A stretch of 64,000 bases of DNA from Burkholderiales bacterium RIFCSPLOWO2_12_FULL_65_40 (GTDB lineage: Bacteria > Pseudomonadota > Gammaproteobacteria > Burkholderiales > Burkholderiaceae_C): NCBI GenBank assembly GCA_001770955.1, contig MESL01000011.1, forward strand, positions 1 to 64,000, written 5' to 3'. A program made the translations under genes and the position numbers. The notes beneath the pieces were generated by a model. It saw only the letters and a list, made by a program, of their open reading frames with translations, was not told where the DNA came from and did not search any database. Positions 16,451-25,561 of the stretch are shown one piece after another. How positions within the stretch are numbered: the first letter of the stretch is position 1; each line of letters opens with the position of its first letter.

Positions 16451-17355
16451 TGGCCATGCAGGACACCGACGCCCTGGTGGGCGAGATCCTGCGCCAGCAC
16501 GGCGCCACCTTCGCCAGCTTCGAGGCGCAGCCCGTGCCGGCCAGCAGCGAGACCGACCCGGTGTTCCAGGCCGCGCTGCGCGCCTGCAGCACATTGGGCT
16601 TCATCGCCCACGACGCGCAGACCCTGGCCCGCGCCTGGCAGGCGCAGACCGCGCGCACCGGTGGCTTTGATGCCCGCCACTGGCCCGACGACCCGCGCGA
16701 TTTTGGCCTGCAGCCTCTGCCGCGCGCGCAAGCGTTCGCGCCCTGCCCGCAAAAACTGGGCCTGTACGCCGTGCTGCCCGACGCCGCCTGGGTGGGCCGC
16801 ATGGCCCGCGCGGGCGTGCCCACGGTGCAGCTGCGCTTCAAGTCCGACGACGCGGCCGCCGTGGCGCGCGAGGTGCGCGCGGCCGTCGAAGCCGTGCAGG
16901 GCACCGATGCGCTGCTGTTCATCAACGACCACTGGCGCGAGGCCATCGCGGCCGGCGCCTACGGCGTGCACCTGGGCCAGGAAGACCTGGACGCACTTAC
17001 CGCGCCCGAGCTGCAGGAGCTGCGCGCCAGCGGCCTGCGCCTGGGCGTGAGCACGCACGGCTACGCCGAGATGCTGCGCGCCGACGCCGTGGGGCCGAGC
17101 TACATCGCCCTGGGCGCGGTCTTCCCCACCACGCTCAAGCGCATGGCCACCGCCCCACAGGGCGTGGCCCGGCTGGCCGCCTATGTGCGGTTGATGCGCG
17201 CCTACCCGCTGGTGGCCATTGGCGGCATTGCGCTGGAGCAGTTCCCGGAGATCCTGGCCACGGGCGTGGGGTCCATCGCCGTGGTGCGCGCACTGGTGAA
17301 TGCCCCCGACCCCGAGGCGGCAGCGGACGGGTTGATGCAGGCCATGGGGAAATAA
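16450..17355 (+). CDS. thiE: thiamine-phosphate synthase with N-terminal extension
   Basis: A 301-residue protein. Residues ~100-301 are the ThiE barrel that couples HMP-PP and thiazole phosphate: VQLRFKS, LLFINDHWREA, AYGVHLGQEDLD, GVSTHGYAE and the phosphate loop AIGGI are all present. Usual ThiE proteins have about 210-220 residues. The extra ~95 N-terminal residues (DTDALVGEILRQHGATFASF onwards) are not recognised; they contain an SETDPVFQAALRA helix and FDARHWPDDPRDFG. The ATG overlaps the thiG stop, so the extension is very probably translated. It could be a degenerate fused domain, or a lineage-specific regulatory region. Confidence 0.92.
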   Translation: MAMQDTDALVGEILRQHGATFASFEAQPVPASSETDPVFQAALRACSTLGFIAHDAQTLARAWQAQTARTGGFDARHWPDDPRDFGLQPLPRAQAFAPCPQKLGLYAVLPDAAWVGRMARAGVPTVQLRFKSDDAAAVAREVRAAVEAVQGTDALLFINDHWREAIAAGAYGVHLGQEDLDALTAPELQELRASGLRLGVSTHGYAEMLRADAVGPSYIALGAVFPTTLKRMATAPQGVARLAAYVRLMRAYPLVAIGGIALEQFPEILATGVGSIAVVRALVNAPDPEAAADGLMQAMGK

Positions 17356-17365
17356 GCAAGAATAT

Positions 17366-17418
17366 GGCTTTGACGCTTATCTGATAAGCGCCAGTAGCTA
17401 TATTTTATATAGCAAAAC
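17366..17418 (-). repeat. GCTAT-type dispersed repeat (copy 4), intergenic
   Basis: On the minus strand: GCTATAT-AAA-ATATAGC hairpin (17397-17413), then TACTGGCGC and ATAAGCGTCAAAGCCATA. It lies in the 100-bp gap between convergent thiE and the FimV-like gene, where the hairpin flanked by A/T could terminate transcription from both sides. Confidence 0.75.
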
Positions 17419-17455
17419 CCCGCCGGTGCAGATCACCGCCCCGGCTTGCGCAGGC

Positions 17456-19645
17456 TTACTCGGGCTTGCGCGGCTCCAGATCGAAGCGCGCCTCAAAACG
17501 GTCGTTGCTGGCGCCAAACCCGATGGGCTGACCGGGCGCCAGCGCACTGGAAGCGGGCACCGGGGGCAAGTCGCTCTGCGTCAGGGGCGGCAAGGGCACG
17601 GGCTGGCTGGCGAAGGGGTCGCTGAGGTCAAAGTCGATCAGCGTGCCCGCCCTCGCCACCGGCGGCGTTTCCTCTGGCACAGCGGTGTCCGGGCCGGGCT
17701 GCGACGGTTTCAGGTGCTCGTCCAGCAGCCAGCTCGAATCGTATTCCAACAGACTGTCGCCATTGTCCAGCAGGTTGACTGCCGGGGCTCCGGATGCCGG
17801 TGTTGCGGCAGCCGGCACCGCCGGCGCATCCACCACACCGCCGAACGGCGTGGTGCGTTCGCGCGGCGGCGGGGCGCCACGGGCCGAGGGTGGCGTGGTC
17901 CGGGCAATGGCATTGAGCAGCAGGAGATCGTCATAGGCAGCCAGGTCAAAGCGCTCGGGGGCCGCGTCGGCATGGCGGAACAGCAGGCCGTCGAGCAGCG
18001 GCAACACCGATTCGTGGCTCCAGATGGCCTCAATCTGCGCCAGCACCTCGGGGTACCACAGCAGGGGCCGGCCAGGGCGGTTGAAGCTCGCAAACTCGGG
18101 CACCAGCGCATTGAAATGGCGATGGAACTGCGCCCGCAGCTGGTTGAAATCGTCCACACGGCTCAGTGAGCGGTACAGGCGCAGCAACTCCAGATAGGCC
18201 GCGGGGGCCGTGGTCTCGTTGGTGGCAATGTATTTTTTCAGCACGCCAATGGCCTGGTCATGCTCCCCCACCGAAACGAAAAATTCAGCCTGCTGCTGCA
18301 GGTCGAACAGCTCCTCGGGGTTGATCAGCAATGCGGGCTGTGCCACCACGGCAGCTGGTTCGGCGTAGGAGACGGACACCCCCCCGATCGGCGCCACCAG
18401 CTCGATGTCCAAGGCGGGCGCCTCGGGGGCCCGCGGTGCGGGCTGCGGAGGTTCGGGCAGCACAGGCGATGGCGCCAGGCTGGCGGGTGCCGATGGCAGG
18501 GCCTGCAAGGCAGCCAGCCCCGAGTCCTGGGTTGACTCCCCTGGCATCTCGGAGCGGGGCGGCTGCTGGGCCACGGCTGCAGCCCAGGCGTCCTGGGCCT
18601 GGAGCGATACGGCGCGCAGGCGCGTGGCGATCCATGCGGCCAGGGCGGCCATCACCACCAGCATGGCCAGAAGCAGGTACACGATGGTGCCTGAATAGCG
18701 TTCAGACTTTTCTTTTTCCAGGCGTTCAAGCAGTTGCAATGCCGTGGCACGGTCTTGCGCGGCCTGGGTGCGCAACTGCGCCAGCTCGCCGTTCAACGCT
18801 GCCGTGCGCGCGCCCTCCTTCAGGAGTTCTTCGGGGTGCATGCTCAGCGCCTTCCATTGCGCCTGCGCCTGTTCGCGCTGCTCTGGCGTGGCGGGCGTTT
18901 CGGGCAGGTTCAGTTCGGTGCTCAGGCGCAGGGTCGAAGGGCTTTCCAGCCAGTTTTCGAGGGGCTCCATCACCAGGCGCGACCGGGGCGCGGCGGGCGC
19001 AGGGGCCATCTCGGCGGGGCGCTTCGTTTTGCGGGCCACGGGCGCCACGGGCCGGGGGCGCGGCGCGGCAGGGGCCGCAGCCACGGGCGCGGCCGCAGCG
19101 CGTGCCCTGGGCACAGGCGCTGCTGCAGTGTCCTGGGCCAACGACACGGTGGCAGCAGTGCGACGCCCGGCAGGCGGCGAACCCGCAGCGGGCGCACCCT
19201 GGGGAGCAGGGCCTGCGGCTTCTGCCCCCCCAGCCAGGGGAATCGCGATGGGACGGGCACTGGAAGCCACGGTTTCGGGCAGATCCGCCAGAAAGGTGTA
19301 GGTGCGTGCGATTTTTCCGGTGCAACCGGCCTGCAACTCCACCGTGAGCACGGGCTCGACCGCCGGCACGGACGATTGGACCCGCACCGCCGGGGTACGC
19401 CCTGGCACCATGGGCAGCGGCGTGACCCGTACGCGCCCATCGGCCACCGGGTAGTCGCCCGAACGCATTTTTGCCGTGATGCAGGCGCTTTCGAGCGTCT
19501 GGCCAGGGTCGGTGTGGATGTCAAACGCCAGATCGACCGACCGCCCCAGCACCACCGCACCCCGTGCATTGCCGAGGGAAAGCGCAGCCGCCCCCCATGC
19601 GGAGGACCCCAGACAGACAGCGATCAGTGCGTTACGAAAATTCAC
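17456..19645 (-). CDS. FimV-like membrane protein
   Basis: About 729 residues from a GTG at 19645. I chose this start because the signal peptide NFRNALIAVCLGSSAWGAAA begins there and a purine-rich stretch precedes it; an upstream ATG at 19687 would add 14 polar residues. An N-terminal beta-rich periplasmic domain is followed by an Ala/Pro/Arg-rich linker, a predicted coiled coil, a single membrane helix (IVYLLLAMLVVMAALAAWIA) and a cytoplasmic C-terminus with a TPR-like region (LQQQAEFFVSVGEHDQAIGV). This order is that of FimV/TspA proteins of type IV pili and polarity. No LysM domain was recognised, so the name stays tentative. Confidence 0.75.
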   Translation of the reverse strand: MNFRNALIAVCLGSSAWGAAALSLGNARGAVVLGRSVDLAFDIHTDPGQTLESACITAKMRSGDYPVADGRVRVTPLPMVPGRTPAVRVQSSVPAVEPVLTVELQAGCTGKIARTYTFLADLPETVASSARPIAIPLAGGAEAAGPAPQGAPAAGSPPAGRRTAATVSLAQDTAAAPVPRARAAAAPVAAAPAAPRPRPVAPVARKTKRPAEMAPAPAAPRSRLVMEPLENWLESPSTLRLSTELNLPETPATPEQREQAQAQWKALSMHPEELLKEGARTAALNGELAQLRTQAAQDRATALQLLERLEKEKSERYSGTIVYLLLAMLVVMAALAAWIATRLRAVSLQAQDAWAAAVAQQPPRSEMPGESTQDSGLAALQALPSAPASLAPSPVLPEPPQPAPRAPEAPALDIELVAPIGGVSVSYAEPAAVVAQPALLINPEELFDLQQQAEFFVSVGEHDQAIGVLKKYIATNETTAPAAYLELLRLYRSLSRVDDFNQLRAQFHRHFNALVPEFASFNRPGRPLLWYPEVLAQIEAIWSHESVLPLLDGLLFRHADAAPERFDLAAYDDLLLLNAIARTTPPSARGAPPPRERTTPFGGVVDAPAVPAAATPASGAPAVNLLDNGDSLLEYDSSWLLDEHLKPSQPGPDTAVPEETPPVARAGTLIDFDLSDPFASQPVPLPPLTQSDLPPVPASSALAPGQPIGFGASNDRFEARFDLEPRKPE

Positions 19646-19727
19646 ATTTATTCTCGATTCAGCGTCTGATTCTTGCATAAAACCCATCGAGAGCGCCTAT
19701 CGACAAGGCAGCAGCCATAATCTTGCT

Positions 19728-21248
19728 ATGAAAATTCAATTTCCGCTGGTCGGTGTAGTGGGCGCTGGCGCCATGGGGCGTGGCATTGCACAGATGATGG
19801 TTCATGCCGGCAGCCAGGTGCGGCTGTTCGATGCCCAGCCCGGGACGGCGAACGCGGCATGTCAGGGCATCGCCCAGCAATGGCAGCGCATGGTGGACAA
19901 GAACCGCCTTGACGCAGAACAAGCGGCGACCTTTGCCGGGAGGCTGCAGGCGGTGGACGCGCTGACGGCGCTGGCAGGCTGCGACCTGGTCGTGGAGGCC
20001 ATCGTCGAGCGCCTGGACGCCAAGCAGGCGCTGCTGCGCGAACTGGAAGGCCTGCTGCGGCCCGACGCGGCGCTGGCTACCAACACGTCGTCCCTCTCGG
20101 TCACGGCCATCGGCGCGGCCCTGCAGCGGCCCGAGCGTTTTGCGGGCCTGCATTTCTTCAACCCGGTGCCGGTGATGAAGGTGGTGGAGGTCGTGCCCGG
20201 CCTGCGCACCGAGCCCGCGCTGTGCACCGCCCTGGCCGAACTGGTGCGCCAGATGGGCCACACCCCGGTGCTGGCGCAGGACACACCGGGCTTCATCGTC
20301 AACCACGCAGGCCGGGGTTACACCACCGAGGCGCTGCGCGTCGTCGGCGAGGGCGTCGCCGACTTCGCCACGGTGGACCGCATCCTGCGCGACCAGGTCG
20401 GCTTCAAGCTAGGCCCCTTCGAGCTGCTGGACCTCACCGGCATCGATGTATCGCACCCGGTGATGGAATCGATCTACCACCAGTACCATGAGGAGCCACG
20501 CTACCGTCCCAGCGTCATCGCCGCCCAGCGCATGGCCGGCGGCCTGCTGGGCCGCAAGACGGGCGAAGGCTTCTACCGCTATGTCGACAACGTGGCGCAA
20601 GTCCCCGACGAAACGCCCGTGCCGGTGGTGGACAGCATCCCGCCCGTCTGGGTGTCGCCCCGGGCGGCGCGCCGGCCCGAGATCTACCAGATGCTCAAGA
20701 GCCTGGGCGCCGACATCGAGACCGGCGCCGCTCCTTCAGCCAACGCCATCATTCTGGTGGCACCGCTGGGCTTTGACATCACCACCGTGGCCGTGGTCGA
20801 GCGCCTGGACCCGGCGCGCACCATCGGCATTGACATGCTCGTCGAGGAAAGCGCCACGCGCCGCCGCGTGCTGGCCACCAACCCGGTGACACGCATCGAC
20901 ATCCGCGACGCCGCGCACGCGCTGATGGCGCGCGATGGCAAGGCCGTGAGCGTGATCCGCGACAGCGGCGGTTTCGTCACGCAGCGCGTGGTGGCCACCA
21001 TCGTGAACATCGCCAGCGACATCTGCCAGCAACGCATCTGCACCCCGCGCGACCTGGAAGCGGCCGTGACCCTGGGCCTGGGCTACCCGCTCGGCCCCCT
21101 GGCCATGGGCGACCGCTGGGGTCCGACCAACATCCTGGAAGTGCTGTTCAACATGCAGACCGTCTATGGCGACACGCGCTACCGCCCCAGCCCCTGGCTG
21201 CGCCGGCGCGGTGCCATCGGCCTGAGCCTGCAGCACGAGGAAGAGTGA
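19728..21248 (+). CDS. 3-hydroxyacyl-CoA dehydrogenase
   Basis: A 506-residue NAD-dependent enzyme oxidising 3-hydroxyacyl-CoA in beta-oxidation or aromatic-acid degradation (PaaH/HbdA type). The NAD fold starts at GVVGAGAMGRGIAQ; the catalytic His lies in FAGLHFFNPVPVMK, and TPGFIVNHAGR leads into the first C-terminal domain. A second 3HCDH C-terminal domain (GGFVTQRVVATIVN) makes this the long two-domain version. I took the ATG at 19728, directly before the fold. The next gene is an enoyl-CoA hydratase, which makes its substrate. Confidence 0.92.
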   Translation: MKIQFPLVGVVGAGAMGRGIAQMMVHAGSQVRLFDAQPGTANAACQGIAQQWQRMVDKNRLDAEQAATFAGRLQAVDALTALAGCDLVVEAIVERLDAKQALLRELEGLLRPDAALATNTSSLSVTAIGAALQRPERFAGLHFFNPVPVMKVVEVVPGLRTEPALCTALAELVRQMGHTPVLAQDTPGFIVNHAGRGYTTEALRVVGEGVADFATVDRILRDQVGFKLGPFELLDLTGIDVSHPVMESIYHQYHEEPRYRPSVIAAQRMAGGLLGRKTGEGFYRYVDNVAQVPDETPVPVVDSIPPVWVSPRAARRPEIYQMLKSLGADIETGAAPSANAIILVAPLGFDITTVAVVERLDPARTIGIDMLVEESATRRRVLATNPVTRIDIRDAAHALMARDGKAVSVIRDSGGFVTQRVVATIVNIASDICQQRICTPRDLEAAVTLGLGYPLGPLAMGDRWGPTNILEVLFNMQTVYGDTRYRPSPWLRRRGAIGLSLQHEEE

Positions 21249-21279
21249 GCCTGCCCTTTTTCACCCACACCCCACCACC

Positions 21280-22059
21280 ATGCCCGCCGAACTCCGCAGC
21301 CACAGCCACGGCCAGACCCTGGTTCTGACCATCAGCAACCCCGACCTGCGCAATGCGCTGGACCCGGCCATCTATGCGGCAGGCACCGAGGCGCTGAACG
21401 TCGCCGAACGCAGCCCCGAGGTGCGCAGCGTGGTCGTCACCGGCGCCGACGGCATGTTCAGCGCCGGCGGCAATCTGCAGCGTTTGCAGGCCAACCGGGC
21501 CCACGCGATGGCGGTGCAGGAGGAGAGCATCGCCGCGCTGCACAACTGGATCGAGACCATCCGTGCCTACCCCAAGCCGGTGATCGCCGCCGTGGAGGGC
21601 ACAGCCGCCGGCGCGGGCTTTGCGCTGGCACTGGCCTGCGACCTCATCGTGGCCTCGCGCAGTGCGCGGTTCGCCATGTCGTACAGCCGGGTCGGCCTTT
21701 CGCCCGACGGCGGCGCCAGCTGGAGCCTGGCCCACGCCCTGCCCCGCGCTTTTGCCGCCGAGCTGCTGATGTGCGGCGATGCGGTGCCCGCCGAGCGCCT
21801 GCACGCGCTCGGGCTGCTCAACCGCCTGGCCGAGCCCGGCGGTGCGCTGGCCGCAGCACTGGAACTGGCCCAGACGCTGAACGAGCGCGCACCCAATGCC
21901 CTGGCCAGCATCAAGGAACTGCTGGACGAAGCCCCCCAGCACACGCTGCACGCGCACCTCGACCTGGAGCGCCAGCACTTCGTGCGCAACCTGCACGATG
22001 CCAACGCGGGCGAAGGCATCGCCGCCTTCCTGGAAAAGCGCGCGCCGCAATACCGCTGA
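21280..22059 (+). CDS. enoyl-CoA hydratase/isomerase family protein
   Basis: A 259-residue crotonase-fold protein. The oxyanion-hole segments are GADGMFSAGGNLQRL and EGTAAGAGFALALACDLIVAS. The usual first catalytic glutamate position appears not to be Glu; PDGGASWSL occupies the second catalytic region, with aspartate. This is like many isomerase-type members, so hydration, isomerisation or another crotonase reaction are all possible. It follows the dehydrogenase gene by 31 bp and is probably co-transcribed. Confidence 0.88.
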   Translation: MPAELRSHSHGQTLVLTISNPDLRNALDPAIYAAGTEALNVAERSPEVRSVVVTGADGMFSAGGNLQRLQANRAHAMAVQEESIAALHNWIETIRAYPKPVIAAVEGTAAGAGFALALACDLIVASRSARFAMSYSRVGLSPDGGASWSLAHALPRAFAAELLMCGDAVPAERLHALGLLNRLAEPGGALAAALELAQTLNERAPNALASIKELLDEAPQHTLHAHLDLERQHFVRNLHDANAGEGIAAFLEKRAPQYR

Positions 22060-22075
22060 CGACAGGGCGGAACGA

Positions 22076-22130
22076 GCTATCGAATAAATAGCTGTTAGCG
22101 CAATGCCGACGGGCGCTACAACCCAATTTC
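22076..22130 (+). repeat. GCTAT-type dispersed repeat (copy 5), intergenic
   Basis: GCTAT-CGAATAA-ATAGC hairpin, TGTTAGCGC, then GGGCGCTACAACCCAATTTC. One of the most complete copies. It lies directly after the enoyl-CoA hydratase stop. The rest of the 220-bp gap to 22280 shows no gene. Confidence 0.8.
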
Positions 22131-22279
22131 ACTCAAAATTTCCGGCCCCTGCCGGGGCTTGAGCGCGCCGGCGCGCTGCAACGCCCTGCGCGCCAAGACA
22201 CGCAGGTGACAACCCCCATGCCGGCGGCGGGTCCCTCACGCGACAATGGACGCGTACTCAGTCACCCAAAAGACAGACC

Positions 22280-22999
22280 ATGGACGACCCGATTCTTACC
22301 ATCGAAGAACGTGAAGCGATCAATTCCGGTCGCTGGTTTTCTTCTCTCTCACCCTCGCTCCGGCACGACATATTGCGATGCGCCTACGTCAAACGCTTCA
22401 AGGATGGCGGCCTGATTGCCGCCCGCGGCGATCCGCCCGAGGAGTGGATCGCCTGCGCCAAGGGCGCGGTGCGTGTGAGTTCGACCTCGATCTCGGGCAA
22501 GCAGATCACGCTGACCTACGTGGAGCCGGGCATCTGGTTCGGCGATGTGGCGATCTTCGACGGCGACCGGCGCACGCACGATGCCTATGCCCATGGCGAC
22601 ACCACCATCCTGTGCGTGGCCAAGGCCGACTTCAAGAAGATTCTTGCCGCACACGTCGAGCTGTACGAAGCCATGCTGCGCTTGCATGCCCGGCGCATCC
22701 GCCAACTCTACGGCCTGGTGGAAGACCTCAACACCCTGCCGCTGCGCGCACGGCTGGCCAAGCAGTTGCTGCACCTGGTGCGCAGCTACGGCATTCCCAG
22801 CCTGTCGCATGGCGACGAAATGCGCATCGGCCTGCAACTGGCCCAGGAAGAACTGGCGCAGTTGCTGGGCGCCTCGCGCCAGCGCGTCAACCAGGAACTC
22901 AAGGCCATGGAGCGTGAAGACATCATCCGCATCGAGCCGGGTGGCTTGGTCGTGCGCGACCGCGACGCCCTGATGGACATCACCGAAACCGACAACTGA
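22280..22999 (+). CDS. Crp/Fnr family transcriptional regulator
   Basis: A 239-residue regulator: cyclic-nucleotide-binding-like beta-roll (GGLIAARGDPPEEWIACAKG, EPGIWFGDVAIFDG), a long dimerisation helix, and a C-terminal winged helix (LAQEELAQLLGASRQRVNQE with the recognition helix SRQRVNQELKAME). It has no cluster of N-terminal cysteines, so it is not an oxygen-sensing Fnr. Whether it binds cAMP is unclear. It lies among acyl-CoA genes, 11 bp before the phosphotransferase gene, and may control them. Confidence 0.92.
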   Translation: MDDPILTIEEREAINSGRWFSSLSPSLRHDILRCAYVKRFKDGGLIAARGDPPEEWIACAKGAVRVSSTSISGKQITLTYVEPGIWFGDVAIFDGDRRTHDAYAHGDTTILCVAKADFKKILAAHVELYEAMLRLHARRIRQLYGLVEDLNTLPLRARLAKQLLHLVRSYGIPSLSHGDEMRIGLQLAQEELAQLLGASRQRVNQELKAMEREDIIRIEPGGLVVRDRDALMDITETDN

Positions 23000-23009
23000 C
23001 CACCGACCC

Positions 23010-24095
23010 ATGAGCAATTTCGACCACTTCATCGGCACCCGTGCCGTCTCCGGGCAGCACGCCTTCGACACTGCAGCCCTGAGCGCCTGGCTGGAGAAAA
23101 ACCTGGAAGGCTTTGCGGGCCCCTTGAGCGTCGAAATGTTCAAGGGCGGGCAATCCAACCCCACCTACAAGCTCATCACACCCGGCCAGAGCTATGTGAT
23201 GCGCGCCAAGCCCGGCCCGGTGGCCAAGCTGCTGCCTTCGGCCCACGCCATCGAGCGCGAGTTTGCCGTGATGAGCGGCCTGCAGGGCACCGATGTGCCC
23301 GTGCCGCGCATGTACGTGCTGTGCGAGGACGAGTCGGTGATCGGCCGGGCCTTCTACGTCATGGAGTTCATGCAGGGCCGCGTGCTGTGGGACCAGTCGC
23401 TGCCCGGCATGACGCCCGAAGAACGCAAGGCCATCTACAACGAAAGCAACCGCGTCATTGCCGCGCTGCACACCGTGAAGTTCGCCGAACGCGGACTGGC
23501 CAGCTACGGCAAGCCCGGCAACTACTTCGAGCGCCAGATCGGCCGCTGGAGCAAACAGTATGTAGCCTCCATCACCCAGCCCATTGAGGAGATGGACAAG
23601 CTCATGGCCTGGCTACCCGCCCACATGCCCGCCAGCGCGCGCGACGAGAACCGTGTGTCCATCGTGCATGGCGATTTCCGCCTGGACAACCTGATGTTCC
23701 ACCCCACCGAGCCACGCGTCATCGCCGTGCTTGACTGGGAGCTGTCCACGTTGGGCCATCCGCTGGCCGACTTCAGCTACCACTGCATGGCCTGGCACAT
23801 CCAGCCCGGCCAGTTCCGTGGCATTGGCGGCCTGGACCTGCCCGCGCTGGGCATTCCCTCCGAGCAGGAATACATCCGCATGTACTGCGAGCGCACCGGC
23901 CTGGCCACGCCCGAGGAGCTGTCCGCCGACTGGAACTTCTACCTGGCCTACAACCTGTTCCGCCTCGCGGCCATTCTGCAGGGCATCGCCAAGCGCGTCG
24001 AGATGGGCACCGCTTCGAGCGCCCAGGCCAAAGCCTCGGGCGAAGGCGCCCGCCCCCTGGCCCAGCTGGCCTGGTCCTTTGCCCAGCGCGGCTGA
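23010..24095 (+). CDS. APH-type phosphotransferase, ACAD10/11-associated
   Basis: A 361-residue aminoglycoside-phosphotransferase-fold kinase. The phosphate-anchoring N-lobe (MFKGGQSNPTYKLI) precedes the catalytic loop VHGDFRLDNLMF and the metal-binding VLDWELSTLGHPLADFSYH. This subgroup is homologous to the kinase part of animal ACAD10/11 and to LvaA of levulinate catabolism, which phosphorylate 4-hydroxyacyl-CoAs so that the phosphate can later leave. The acyl-CoA dehydrogenase gene downstream corresponds to the other half. The exact substrate here is inference. Confidence 0.9.
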   Translation: MSNFDHFIGTRAVSGQHAFDTAALSAWLEKNLEGFAGPLSVEMFKGGQSNPTYKLITPGQSYVMRAKPGPVAKLLPSAHAIEREFAVMSGLQGTDVPVPRMYVLCEDESVIGRAFYVMEFMQGRVLWDQSLPGMTPEERKAIYNESNRVIAALHTVKFAERGLASYGKPGNYFERQIGRWSKQYVASITQPIEEMDKLMAWLPAHMPASARDENRVSIVHGDFRLDNLMFHPTEPRVIAVLDWELSTLGHPLADFSYHCMAWHIQPGQFRGIGGLDLPALGIPSEQEYIRMYCERTGLATPEELSADWNFYLAYNLFRLAAILQGIAKRVEMGTASSAQAKASGEGARPLAQLAWSFAQRG

Positions 24096-24152
24096 GAAAT
24101 GAACAACCCCCTGTGGCGCTGTGCGCCTTCCCCCTTCTCTCGGCTATCGCCG

Positions 24153-24220
24153 GGAAGGGGGACGCCGCCAACGCGGCGGGGCGGCCCTTGCGCGGCGGCC
24201 ACTGGCCTGGGCTGCGCCAG
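24153..24220. repeat. dispersed intergenic repeat, copy 2
   Basis: GGAAGGGGGACGCC, then GCCAACGCGGCGGGGCGGCC and CTTGCGCGGCGGCCACTGGC in sequence. The blocks match those at 102-188. It fills most of the gap between the phosphotransferase and dehydrogenase genes. Confidence 0.6.
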
Positions 24221-24284
24221 TGCGAGGCACCCGGATGACACGCAGCGTCATGAATGACTGACACGATTACCAACGGAGAACCCC

Positions 24285-25532
24285 ATGGACTTTGACTACT
24301 CGCCCAAAACCAAGGAACTGCAGACCAGACTGCTGAAGTTCATGGACGACCACATCTACCCGGCCGAGGCTGCGTACGCCGCCGAACTGGCCGCCAACAC
24401 GGAGGCCGGCAAACGCTGGACTCCGCTGCAGACCATCGAGAACCTCAAGCTCAAGGCCCAGTCCGCCGGGCTCTGGAACCTGTTCCTGCCGGTGGACACT
24501 GCCGAGGCCTCGGGTTACCACGGCGCGGGCCTGACCAACCAGGAATACGCCCCCCTGGCCGAAATCATGGGCCGTGTGCTGTGGTCGAGCGAAGTGTTCA
24601 ACTGCTCCGCGCCCGACACCGGCAACATGGAGACCATCGCCCGCTACGGCGATGCGGAAAACAAGGCCCGCTGGCTCAAGCCGCTGCTCGAAGGCAAGAT
24701 CCGATCGGCCTTCGCCATGACCGAACCCGACGTGGCATCGAGCGACGCCACCAACATCGCCACTCGCATCGAGCGTGACGGCGACGACTACGTGATCAAT
24801 GGCCGCAAGTGGTGGACATCGGGTGCCATGGACCCGCGCTGCTCGGTGTTCATCACCATGGGCAAGACCAACCCGGACGCACCGCGCCATTCACAGCAAA
24901 GCATGATCCTGGTGCCCGCCAACACCCCTGGCGTGAAAATCGTGCGTGCACTCAATGTGTTCGGCTACGACGACGCGCCGCACGGCCACGCCGAAGTGCT
25001 GTTCGAGAACGTGCGCGTGCCGGCCTCCAACATCTTGCTGGGTGAAGGCCGCGGCTTCGAGATCGCCCAGGGGCGCCTGGGCCCCGGACGCATCCACCAC
25101 TGCATGCGCCTGATCGGCCTGGCTGAGCGCGCACTGGAACTCATGTGCAAGCGTTCCATGGCACGCGTGGCCTTTGGCAAGACGGTGGCACAGCAGGGCG
25201 TGACGCAGGAGCGCATCGCCGAAGCACGCTGCAAGATCGACATGGCCCGCCTGCTCACGCTCAAGGCGGCCTGGATGATGGACGTGGCGGGCAACAAGGT
25301 CGCCAAGTCCGAGATCGCGATGATCAAGGTCGTCGCCCCCAACATGGCTTGCCAGGTGATCGACTGGGCCATTCAGGCCCATGGCGGTGGCGGCGTGAGC
25401 GACGATTTCCCGCTCGCATTCACCTATGCCCAGGCACGCACCCTGCGCTTTGCCGACGGCCCGGACGAAGTGCACCGCAACGCCATCGCCAAGATGGAAT
25501 TGGGCAAGTACGCACCTCCGAAGGCCCACTGA
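24285..25532 (+). CDS. acyl-CoA dehydrogenase, ACAD10/11-like
   Basis: A 415-residue flavoprotein. [17 protein letters not shown]-type sequence ([14 protein letters not shown]) is the flavin/substrate loop, [10 protein letters not shown] follows, and the C-terminal part has [14 protein letters not shown] and [16 protein letters not shown]. These are hallmarks of the ACAD11 branch, which dehydrogenates or dephosphorylates (4-phospho)acyl-CoA. It is transcribed after the matching kinase gene, from which it is separated by 190 bp containing a repeat. Substrate inferred from the pairing. Confidence 0.92.
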   Translation: MDFDYSPKTKELQTRLLKFMDDHIYPAEAAYAAELAANTEAGKRWTPLQTIENLKLKAQSAGLWNLFLPVDTAEASGYHGAGLTNQEYAPLAEIMGRVLWSSEVFNCSAPDTGNMETIARYGDAENKARWLKPLLEGKIRSAFAMTEPDVASSDATNIATRIERDGDDYVINGRKWWTSGAMDPRCSVFITMGKTNPDAPRHSQQSMILVPANTPGVKIVRALNVFGYDDAPHGHAEVLFENVRVPASNILLGEGRGFEIAQGRLGPGRIHHCMRLIGLAERALELMCKRSMARVAFGKTVAQQGVTQERIAEARCKIDMARLLTLKAAWMMDVAGNKVAKSEIAMIKVVAPNMACQVIDWAIQAHGGGGVSDDFPLAFTYAQARTLRFADGPDEVHRNAIAKMELGKYAPPKAH

Positions 25533-25538
25533 GGCAAT

Positions 25539-25557
25539 GCCCGGCCTCAGGCCGGGC
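25539..25557. terminator. bidirectional stem-loop between convergent genes
   Basis: GCCCGGCC-TCA-GGCCGGGC is a perfect 8-bp stem with a 3-nt loop. It lies in the 29-bp gap between the acyl-CoA dehydrogenase stop and the convergent unknown gene. T-residues are few. Confidence 0.6.
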
Positions 25558-25561
25558 GTTC

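Noticed and set aside
15644-17355. thiG-thiE as a single fused gene
   Set aside because: thiG ends with a stop that overlaps the thiE ATG; the frames differ, so these are two coupled genes.
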